From: Clonostachys chloroleuca
Lineage: Eukaryota > Ascomycota > Sordariomycetes > Hypocreales > Bionectriaceae
Length of the DNA stretch: 64,000 bases
NCBI GenBank assembly: GCA_037952775.1
Contig: JBANAY010000003.1
Span: 11,656,001-11,720,000, forward strand
Direction: 5' to 3'
Positions 31,310 through 41,800 of the stretch are shown piece by piece. Numbering within the stretch: position 1 is the first letter of the stretch; each line of letters begins with the position of its first letter. A program made the translations under genes and the position numbers. Under the pieces are notes generated by a model. The model worked only from the letters and a program-made list of their open reading frames with translations, did no database searches and was not told the DNA's origin.

Positions 31310-33774
31310 TCAGAAGGAGGCGAGGAGCTTGGTCGCTCGCTTCTCCATAAGAGCCTCGAACGAGGAGACGCCATTCTCTAGCACAGACAAGCTGCCCCCC
31401 TTTAGTCGATATACTATACGTCTTCTCGCAATCTCTACCTCGTCCTCACTCTCAGTACTTCCCTCATCCTGATCATCCACCACACCCTCCACCGCTCCGC
31501 GCATGAACCACCTGTCGTGGCTCACCAGGACGACAGCTCCCTCCCAATCAGATAGAGCCTCCCGTAGTGCGGTTACGGTCTCGTAGTCCAGATGCGTAGT
31601 TACTTCGTCCAGAACCAGGCAATGGGGCCGTCGCCAGAACAGACGTGCAAGCTCGCACCGGACAAGCTGCCCGCCAGAAAGCTTCCGCAGCGGCACGTCA
31701 GAGGCGATCCTGCCGGGAAGGCCCAGCTGGCCCAGGAGGCTGCGCACCTCCCCCTCGCTGAGCTCTCCCCCACCTCGCGCGTGAGGAGGCCCAGGGCCGT
31801 GAGGGTCTCGTCGGCCCGCCCGAGGGACTGCAGGTTGTCCACCGCCTGCTGCGAGTAGTAACCCAGCTTGAGCCGGGGGTGCGTGGTCACCGTGCCCGAC
31901 GTCGGGCGGGACTGGTCGACGAGGAGCTTCACGAGCGTGGATTTCCCCGCGCCGTTGAGCCCCAGGATCCCCACGCGGTCGCCCATGCCGACCGAGATGT
32001 TGATGTCCTTGACTACAGGGGCCAGCTTGGGGAAGTAGCGGAAGGAAACCTTCTCGAGCGAGATTAGGGCTCCCGGGAACCGCAGATCCGGGGGCTCGGG
32101 CAACGCGATGACCACGGAGCGCTGCTCGGGGGGGATGTCAATCTCCGCCCGGGCCGTCAGGTGGAAGCCCACCAGGTCGCGGTTGAGCTTGAACCGGCCC
32201 CCGCGCTGCCCGACCTCGAGGCCCCAGCGGTCGTCGAGCTTCTTCTGGCGGGATTTGGCCTGGCGCAGCTTGTTCTGGTCGTCGCTCTCCTTGCCGGCCT
32301 TCTTGTTGGCTGCAATGGACTTTTCGATGTGTGCCTTTTGCTTGTCCTTGGCCTCCTTCATCTTGGTGAGCCAGATCTTGCGTTCTGACTGGGACGCCTC
32401 GTAGGTTGCCAGGTCACCATGGAAGTAGGTGAGCTGCTTGTCCTTCAGGATTAGGAGGTCGGTACAGAGCGAGATGAAATCACGGTCGTGGGAGACGAGG
32501 ATGAGCGTGGGGGGCTTGTCGCTATCTTGGAGCGACTTCAAGTATCGCTGTAACCAGATGATCCCAAGCAGATCCAGGAAATTGGTAGGCTCGTCGAGAA
32601 TGAGTATGTCAGTCTCCTGCAGCAGCGCAGCCGCCAGCGCCGCCCGCATATGCCACCCACCAGAAAGGCTCCTAATAGGCTTCTCCATGTACGCATCCGT
32701 GAATCCCAAGCCTGTGAGGATACTTTTGGCCTTGGACTCTGTCTCGGAGAGGCGGGCGGGCTCGACCTGAATGTGTAAGTCGGCAAGCATATCGGCTGCT
32801 TCTTGAGTCTCCTCCTGCAGAGCACTGGCCGATATTTCCTCGCTTGGCTGGTCGACACTGAATAAATAATTAGCAAGAAACATTTGAAAATGTAAGGGGT
32901 CAGTGTAGAATCGTACAGAGCTTGGGACTCGGCCACGACCTTTTCAAAGGCTACCAGCGCTTTCCTCGCTTGTAGCCCCCTTGCGCCGCTCCTGAGCCGG
33001 GCATCCTTGTTTAACTTGAAGAGCCGATGTTGTAGGCGCTCGTGTTTTAGCCGCCTGAGTGCTTGCACTGGAGCATATGGATCCGCTGCATCTACGCCGT
33101 CGGATAACGCTTGTGGAGTGTAAGCCAGGAGAGGCGAGCTTGTATTGTATTTAGGGGGTGTAGCGTACCTTTTATATCTTGTTCTATGTTATCCTTCGAT
33201 ATCGTCTTCTCCACGACCTGTTGTAGAACAGTCAGGTCCGGTTGGGCTTGATCAGCCGATTTCAAGGATTCCCCATCCTCTGTGATCCTCGTCTGTTGCA
33301 ACGCCGCAATCCTCGTCTCCTCGGGTAATCCTGGTATCAACTTTTCCGCAATTGCTTTCAGAAGAGCTGAATCACGGGAGAGAATAAGTAGGACCGTTAA
33401 TCAGGGGCTGACCGATTTTGGAAACGAGGATGCTTCAAGACTTACTCGACTTTCCCGTGCCGTTTCGCCCAACTAAGGCATATCGCTGGCCTGGCTTCAA
33501 TCGTAGTTTTGCATTGGAGAGAATCTCAATACCATCTGATTTGCCTTTACCCTTCCCCTTGCTGGGACCCTTCTCTGTATCTGCAGATTTAATGGTAATG
33601 GTCAAGCCCTCAATATCAAGCTGCAGAAGTGTATTGGCATGGTCAGGTCTTTGGTGCAATATGCTATATTTGATAAGTGCATACCTCGCGATAGTTGGGC
33701 GAATCAATGTGAAACCGGGTCTGCTTAGAGTTGCACAGAATAGATGTAGCAGATTCCGACCCAGCTGCGGTCAT
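31310..33774 (-). CDS. ABC-F family ATPase with two nucleotide-binding domains, one frame break
   Basis: Soluble ABC-F ATPases act on ribosomes rather than as transporters. Five exons are supported: 33774-33685, 33620-33446, 33366-33169, 33109-32917 and 32857-31310, with introns of 59-79 bp. The protein begins MTAAGSESATSILCNSKQ. Domain one has Walker A GRNGTGKST (spliced across an intron), signature LSGGWHMR and Walker B ILILDEPTNFLD. A charged linker (KMKEAKDKQKAHIEKS) precedes domain two with GLNGAGKST, LSGGQLVR and VLDEVTTHLD, where most members have DEPTNHLD. The frame breaks in the C5 run at 31767-31771, between LLTREVG and ELSEGEVRSLLGQLG. One extra base gives about 734 residues. The N-terminus lacks a long Gcn20-like extension, so it is probably a separate ABC-F subgroup. 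Confidence 0.9.
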
Positions 33775-34399
33775 CGTGTGCGAGGCTGGCGAGAGATGTT
33801 TGTTGTTGAAGGCGAGGTGGTGGATGATGCTCTAGGGTAGATAGTGCCTGTAGATTGTCCTCGATTGATAGAAATTTTCAGCGTTTCAATCCCGTGGGCT
33901 ATGGTTTTCGTCTTTGAGGAAATATCTCATTAGGATATTGTAAATTTCGATTAGCGAACGAAGTAAAGTCATGCTTGACCCCGGACCGGGCTGGCTATTT
34001 TGGTATTTTACGATTTGGGAGCTTGCACTAATCATCCACACTCATGGTTACTCATAGTGAGCCTTCGCCAAACCGGGTAAGAAATGGTCTGCTAAACACA
34101 TCATGGCGGGGTCTCTGGGGCCGAAGAAAGAAAGCCCACTGGGTTGGATCCGTTGCTCTTTGCCCATTCTACCACATGGATTTCAGACCGGAGAGTCTTG
34201 TAGAATATCCTGATCACTGGGCAGAAATTTGGAAGTATTAGTGTATCACTCATTGAAGAGCATTAATATACTGTATTCATTGATTCTAGAATGAGAGTAG
34301 TCATCCCAGAGGTGCACTCTTCAGCTGGGAATATACTGAGAAATGTACATATTTTGCACTAGCCAATATCGCATCATTATTCACGAGGTTGACATCTTT
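33775..34399. other. Intergenic region between the ABC-F gene and the leucine-rich protein gene
   Basis: No gene is supported in these 625 bp. The region is moderately AT-rich and contains the ABC-F promoter and the 3' end of the next minus-strand gene. Confidence 0.6.
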
Positions 34400-35885
34400 T
34401 TAGTCGACTCTGTCTCGCTCAACGAGGATGAAATTCCCTTTTCCTGCCCTCATGGCTCGAATGTGCCGTTCCGCACTAGCGGCTGCCTCGTTTGCTTCAA
34501 CGTAAGCAATCTGCTCGGATGCTGGAGAGTCTGCATCAGGTGTCCACCCCGGGAGCAGTTTGATGTGTGTCATTTTCCCCCAGCTTCCGACCCAGTCTAC
34601 GTAGTCATGGTCTGATGTCATTGATAACGCCTTGAACCACGACTCACATCCCGTCAGGTCGAGATATTCGAGCTCGTAGAGGTTGCGGCTGAGCATCCGT
34701 AGAATGAGCAGGGCCTCGCTCCAGTCATGGTCAATAGTGTGCGAGTAGTGATTTGTCCCACCGTAGGCTATGCGCTGGCCTTGTGGCGAGTTGATCGTTG
34801 AGGTGCGAGCCCTGGGTGTGAAACACGGGACAGGCCAATGAGCGAGGCTTAGGTGAGTGATGGTCGTAGCTTTGGAGGATAGCGCAAGAAGCTGCTTCCA
34901 CGATATCCCGTCCCGGCCTTGACGGTCAAGCGCAAGGGAGAGATGGGTCAGGTTCGGGAGGAGGCCCCTTGGAGGGCTGGGCGCGCTCACTTCGGCTTCA
35001 TCCCAAGATTCTTGGGGCTCATCGGATTTCATATCTGGCATCGGAGGGAACAAAAGTTCTGTAATTTCTTTGAGCTTCAATGATTTGCCCACGGAACCAG
35101 AAAGATCAAGGCTGGTGACCTCTCGATTCACAATGAGATCACTGCTGTCGCTGTTGTCGTCATCGCCATCGCCCTCATCGCCACTGCTCCAATAAGCATC
35201 TACTGGCGGGAGAAGTATAAGCTTCAAATCAGCTAGAGATACGCCCTGGCTGTCCACCAGGCCAATGAAACGTATCAGAGCCGACTTTAGGTGGTCAGGA
35301 AGGTAGTAGATATGATACTGGTTGTAGATACGCTGAACTTCCCAGTCTAGTGCGATCTTCCTTAGAGTCAGGTAAATCAGGCTTTCCTTCTCCGGTAGAT
35401 ATGCGCCAGGGAGAGTAGCGGTCGCGAGGCCCAGCGAGTTCGCACTCAGATGGTGGGCGGCCCGTCTCCTGGATGATGCATCACTGCCCTGGGATGACAC
35501 CCAGCTCTGGGGTGGAGGGGGCCCGGCTGGGAGTCTACGTCCGCTGCTGTCGACTCTGGCCCTGACTGGGCGACGAGGCGACGGGGCAGGAGTCTCGGGG
35601 ATCTGGAGGATCTCACGGATGGCTGGAGGTACACTGGGTGTGTTCACTGGCAGCTCGCGGGACGCCGATGGGCCGGCTGACGTGCGGCGGAGATTGGCGA
35701 GGATGTCATTGACGTTCCTCGTGGGTTTTGCTAAACCGCAGCTTTGTGAGACTTGACATGCACCTCCTTCCTGGGGGTCCGGCTGGCCCAGAAGTGCCGG
35801 GGCTGGGAGACTTACTGGTGTTGGAGGCCGGGGTGGCCAGCGAGGTTGGCTTGAAGGTCTTGAAGGGCTGTCTTTTTTTAGGCAT
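34400..35885 (-). CDS. Hypothetical leucine-rich-repeat-like protein with disordered N-terminus
   Basis: Two exons, 35885-35816 (MPKKRQPFKTFKPTS) and 35730-34400, with an 85-bp GTAAGT..TTAG intron, give 466 residues. Residues 1-115 are basic, Pro/Ser-rich and probably disordered. From there a helical block (LIYLTLRKIALDWEVQRIYNQYHIYYLP) is followed by segments of LRR-like spacing: VTSLDLSG, LTHLSLAL, ITHLSLAHW and LEYLDLTGCESWF. The C-terminus has an alanine/glutamate helix (YVEANEAAASAERHIRAMRAG). An acidic loop (SGDEGDGDDDNSDSSD) interrupts the repeats. Single genes of this kind occur in filamentous fungi as conserved proteins of unknown function; some carry a misleading 'tafazzin' label. 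I assign no function. Confidence 0.8.
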
Positions 35886-38800
35886 GCCAGCAGCAGCTCG
35901 GGTCAGCTACGCGTGTAACGAGGAAAGAGGAAGCGAAGCAAATGATCTTGTCAGTCGAGACCATCTCTTTTTAAGGCTTGCTGAAGCCGATCGATCATGG
36001 GGCCTGTCGAACCTGGCACAGCGTACGTTGGCAGAGGCTTATTGCGTTGAGTCACAACCGACGAATTAGTCAACGAGCCTTGGGTGGGAGAGCGGCATCC
36101 CACAGTCGCAGTCGCTGTCAGCAATTTCCTACCTTAGTGAATTGCTCGCCCCTCGTCCTTCTCTCGAGCTCTCGCCCGCTGGAGTGCCACAAAACATGCA
36201 TTTGGTGGGGGCGGGTAGCAAGGGTGTTAATTAGGTAGTGGAATAGTGGCGACCATGCGACGACCCTGCCCATTTGCAACACCATTCACTCATTAAGACT
36301 CATCTCTCCAGATCTTAATATAGAAATGCCCTTTGGGGGGATAGATGATGCTTCTCTCGCCTCGCTCCGGACTGCAGCTTGGGTGCAGGAACCAAAGACC
36401 CCTCTGGCTCAGCGTAGTGCTGCTCTGACGCTACGCCACGGACAGCCTAGAACGGAGCTCACTCTGTAGCAAGATTGATGAGCTCGCTTCCCGGGCAAGT
36501 CGCAGTGACGGGATGATACTTGGCTTAACAAATTTCTCGTGGCATAGCCCCCATGGGTTGTCTCAGCCAGCGGAATGCCTCAGCATATACGCCCGAGCTC
36601 CAAGCCCACCCCCTCTCTCCTCATTCTGTTCGTCTTCCAAAAGGCCACGACTTCTTCTTCCCTTCAAGTCCTCGCCGTGTGGTTAGAGCTCATGGTGTGT
36701 TGTACAGACATGCGCATCTAAAACACTGGAAAGGTCCCGCTTCTCCTCTGATCGGGGACAAGACCATTTTCGGTGCAAGCGCCTTGCACCCATGCACGGG
36801 AGTCGACGGTGCAAGCATTTGAAGTTGAGTGTGCGTGTTGTTCGCTCCTAAGATGCGAAAGTCCGTCTTCTGCCCACCCTGCGAGTTGGCCGGCAACGCG
36901 AGGGTGCCCATCCGCCTCAAACGAGGCCAATGAGAGCCTCAAGTGATCATCCGGCTGTTCCTGTCACCCGTGAGCTGTCTATATTTTTATGGAGGAGCAA
37001 TGGCTGAACTGCCGAAGATCCTGGGGGCGCATTGCGATTGGGCAGCCAGGCATGCCTATCAACATTGGCTTATACATGCTTCCCCGTGTTCGGGATTTGA
37101 GAGAGAGGCATGGAGATAGAGTATGATGTATACCAAGTCGCTGTGGGGAGACGGAGAAAATTTTACCTTCTTGTGCGACGAGGCCATCAAGCAGAGAGAT
37201 GGCATACAGCCGGCCTCGACTGAGCTCCTTTCTTGAGGGGGGACCAGATCCCTCCCCGAATGAATTGCCCAAGAGAGCACATGCCGGAGAGACTTTCTTT
37301 GCGCCTGGATGACGACTGTGGGCGGACCGAAAATGCCTATCACCACGGCCGCTGCTCGCTTTCTGCCCTTTCCGTTCTTTGTCCGACCAAGACAATGGCT
37401 GACTGGCCTGATTCAGGCAAGAGAAGCGAACGGATTTGGAAATTGACGTGTTGGATGGGGAGTTGGGCTACACCTCCATCGCCCCTGCCCAAGTCGCCAA
37501 TCGACCCTTCCGCTGATGACATGGTGTAACGTGAGTTTTTACCAGCTGGGCGGGACAGAGGCCCCGTGATGCCATCTGCCTTTCTGAAACTCGAGCACTG
37601 TGGCACACACGGCCATACGACGAGGCATGACTGAGGCCGGGCCGGCAATATTATGCCTCATCACTTGTAGGCATACCTTGTTTACCTGAAATGATAGTTT
37701 TACAGAAACGATGGGTTCTACGAGCATTTTCGCGTCGAGGCTCGATCTGTCAAAAGGATCGCCCAACTTGGAAAGCTCTTTCCAGATCGGAGGCCAAGGG
37801 TCCTTCACTCGTCTGCTTGAGGACGAGGAGTATTACAACACGGAACAGCTGCCTGACACCTGGCGCTCCTCTGTTAGTAGTAGTTTGGTCGGTTGCTCCT
37901 TTAGATGCTCCCTTAATAAACGCAGTAGAAGGGGTGCTGGGCTTTAAGAAACCAAGTTCGTTGAGCAACCAGTACCCCAGAACGAACGAAGGACAAGCAA
38001 GTGATTCGAATAGCTGCCCATCAGAGGATTTCAGATCCACTGAGGTCGTTGGTTTATGGAAAGCTTAGAGCGCCATAAACTGCCCCAAAGACGCCTCTGC
38101 GTCTCGTTATCTACGATAACCCAAGATTTCCTTAATTGTTTCTCTGTTTCGGCAGAGACCTCATAGTTCGTAGACTATCATAGTCGGCACTGGCTTGCTT
38201 CGGAATATCCTTTCCATTAGGAGAACTATTTCCATGCTGCTACACCTTCCCCCGTCTGCTGCCTCACCCAGATGTGAAGCTCCCACAGCAGCTGTCACTG
38301 CTCGGTCGCATGTGAGAGCGCGCTGTACCTCGCAGTGCCTGTCGCCCTGTGCGATAATCAGGAGGACTCGCGCATTTTGTGCAGGTGCCAGCTCAGGCAC
38401 AGCGAGACAGCTGGGTCGTAGTCGCCTCCCGGGCAGGGCATGAAGGAGGTGGTGAGACCATACCTGCCTCTGGATCAAGCCACCACCTCATAGCCTGCCG
38501 CCCTATTTGACCCAAATCCAATGGATTGACCCCAAACCTTACCTCAGATCTTGGCACAAGCAGCCAACCTGCTCATGCGGGCCCTGCCTCAGTCTCCCCT
38601 CTCTTTCTTTGTCCCAATAGCCATGTGGATTCCGCTTTGTGTTCGGCCAAGACTGTTTCTACACTGTCTGCAACTCACCCCTCAGCGTCCGAGTAGAACA
38701 CAATATTGCGTCCTTTGGATCGGACTTTGCTGGAGACGTCGAATTCCAGAATCCCTTGGCGTCTGCCACCGCAATTTTGAGCTCGGAGCCCTACGTTGAA

Positions 38801-41800
38801 CATTTCCTCATCTCTCGAGAACCAGGGCGTCGGTGCGACCCTAATTGCAAGCCGGCTGCCCCCAGTAGCAATATCAACATGCGCAGGGCATCGGGCATGA
38901 GCCCGGTTTGGCATTGATGCTCGATGGACTATGCTGCTGAATTTACTAGGAAGCGATCGGCCTGCACGACATTGGCAAACCCACGCTTGCCATTCGCATG
39001 CCACCCACCCCCATCCGCCAATCCCACGACTCTACTTAATGACCTGTCACCTCGCACAGAGATTTTGATAGGTGCCGAAAGGGCTTTGTATTCCACGCGG
39101 TCGACCTCCAACACTGCTTCCACGAGGCGGCTTCGGCCTCGGCCGAAGGAGCAGCGTTTTGTGACGTCCAGCCACTTGACATGTCTTGAATTGTAATTGT
39201 CGATTCCATCTTGAAATCCGTTCATATGCATAACCGCTTTCGTTCTTTCGATACCATCCCTGCCCCTGCGGGAATGAAGTTCGGCTGGCCATTCAATGCG
39301 TCGCTCTTCCCCTCGCATTTCCACCCCGACAGGGCTTTCCTATTTTTATTTGGATCATCTACCTAAATTGAGCCGCATCGGACATTTGCCTGATTTCCTC
39401 ATGGGCGTGTATTCCCTAGCGTTGCGATGTTGAACTAGTATGAGAGAAGACAAATGCCCGGCGCGAGGACTCACCGACAGAATAAAAACACACATATCAG
39501 GCCCAAGCATGCAGAATCCTAACCGTCGTTGGAATCTGGTCCGAGCAATGAGGGAGGGGGGTCTCGTCCCTCCTACTCGGGTAGCTGCTGCTATCATTGG
39601 TCAGCCTCGGGTTGCACAATCGTCATTGCAGAGCAATGCGCATGCAGAGAAGCTGCCGCAGACTGGCCAGGATTTCCTTTCAGGCTGCGTTCGCAGCGGA
39701 TCCTCATGTCTGGATATGCGCGTTTCCAAGTCACTGTTTCACATTGAGTAGGCCACGACGTTGGAAGCTTGCCTCATTGAGACTCAAAGGTTTCCCCTCT
39801 CTGAGGCCATCATTCTCTCTTCAGGGGGGATAAGGCGGGCTATATTTGGGGGAGCAACTACTCTTCAGCTGCTTGGATATGCTGACCAAATGTTCTATAT
39901 TTATGATCATGGGAGTTGACAGGAACCAAGCAGATTCTCGCGTAGAAAACTCGTCGACAAGCCAGGTTCCCGTCTCCAGACCCAAACATTACGGGCCGTA
40001 GAGCGAGGGAGCGGTGAACTGGTAGAATTTTGCTTCCAAGGCCCAATCGTCCATGTCTGGCAGTTGGCAAACGCACTGACTTTGCCGGGACTTTGCATGA
40101 AATCGAGATAGCTCAACTCAGCTTGCCGGATAGAAGGGCTAGGCGCTGGCCATGGAAGACTGGAATATCGAGGCCCACCACTCACTTACTCGTTGGGCCT
40201 AGCGATGCCATGCGATATCCCGTCTTCTCGTCAAACCAACACCTTGCCAATCAAAAGCTATCGTCAGGGTGTGCCATGAATGGCCTTACACAGCGGGCCA
40301 GACGGCTAGTTGCATATGTGTTGCTGGCGAGGAAGGGTGTGGGCAGACACTATCGGAGGAGGTGCGCCGAGTGAGCATGGGCACTGCTTGATCCGAGATG
40401 TGCTTGTACATCTCCAGGTTGTATATGAAAAGTATCTTGACCTCACAGATGAACCGGTGGGTCTCTTATACAAGGGAAGGGGGCTGATTTACCTCATTCT
40501 TGGACTTGATAGGTACAATTGTACTGACTAATTTGAAGTCAGAACAATGGCTTTCTATAATCAGGGCCATCGCCTGCCGCAGTATTGCGGCCAAGCTGCA
40601 AGCGATGGGCTCAAAGCATTTGTTTGGTCCGGATGGCGAATCCCATGGCCGCATCCACGCATGGGGATGCAACTCGTTCGGTTGGAATTCAAAGATGGCC
40701 TCGTCAGCAATGCCAACACTTGATCTTGACTCCCACACCCCAAGGTGTCGTTTATTTGAGGTGCCCAATGCTGTCAGGTACCGTACACGGATCCAAGTTA
40801 GTACGGGTGTGGTGACTTAACCCCGAGGATTCACCTCAAGTTGAAAAGGCCAAAGGTTCCTCAAGATTTCGAAGTGCCCATTTGTCGTTGTCTCAGGCTC
40901 TGCACAACCTTCTCCTCTTCACATATTTTCCAGCCAACTCTTCGAGTTTTGCTCTCCAGGATTTCCAGATATTCACCTGGGAAAAATTGGGTTCCTCATA
41001 AGCTCTATTCTGTTTGTGGTACTGATATTCACCCTTGCCTTCTTGCATCCCGCCCAGGCATCTTCGGCATCGTTCTGTGCGATCCTCCAAACAGCCACCA
41101 ATACTCTGTCGCAGACGTAGTATATAGTCTGCCACCATCCAAGATCCAGTGCTCTCACAAGCTTGTGGCATATCAAAACTCCGTGCCCTCATTACTAGAT
41201 CGCTCGCCCTTCGGATCGTCTTTGCCAATCCTTCGCGCAACCTGTTAGGCTGCTGTTTCATACGTTGCACCAATATCGAGTGTCAACGCCCTACCGAGCA
41301 GGCGTTTAGATCCATCATACACCTTCTGATAGTCACCGCATTTCTTTCACCTGGAAGCACAATTCACTAGAGGGTCGAGAAGAAAGCCAGTAAGTGTACT
41401 GACTCCCCTGTTGTCGAATGCTGGGGGCTGGTGACCGTGGATATTCCCAATTGTTTAAATCACACTCTTGCTGGGCTCTAACATTTATAGATAGAAAACC
41501 TGTTGGGATCCTCCAAGGCCTTCGCCGGACTGTTGGAGCAAAATTGACACTGAATCAGGCAGCTCAAGTCCACCCAGAAGGTATGATGGTGTGAGCCACG
41601 CCGGCATGGCAGTTTCTTTGCTAATCACATCCACAGAGAGTGAAACAGCGCCGACGAGACGTGTATGTAAGTCCGTCTGCCCTAGAAACGCCCCGAACTT
41701 AGGTTCAATATCGAGACGAGGCATCAACAAAAATTCAACGTCTTTGGAACTGGGATGGCCATCGGCAATCTGTAGCCACCGATACCGGCTCGACCAAGAC

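Noticed and set aside
36380..36450. Short self-complementary segment resembling a tRNA arm
   Set aside because: No matching A box, B box and acceptor stem could be paired, so a tRNA is not supported.
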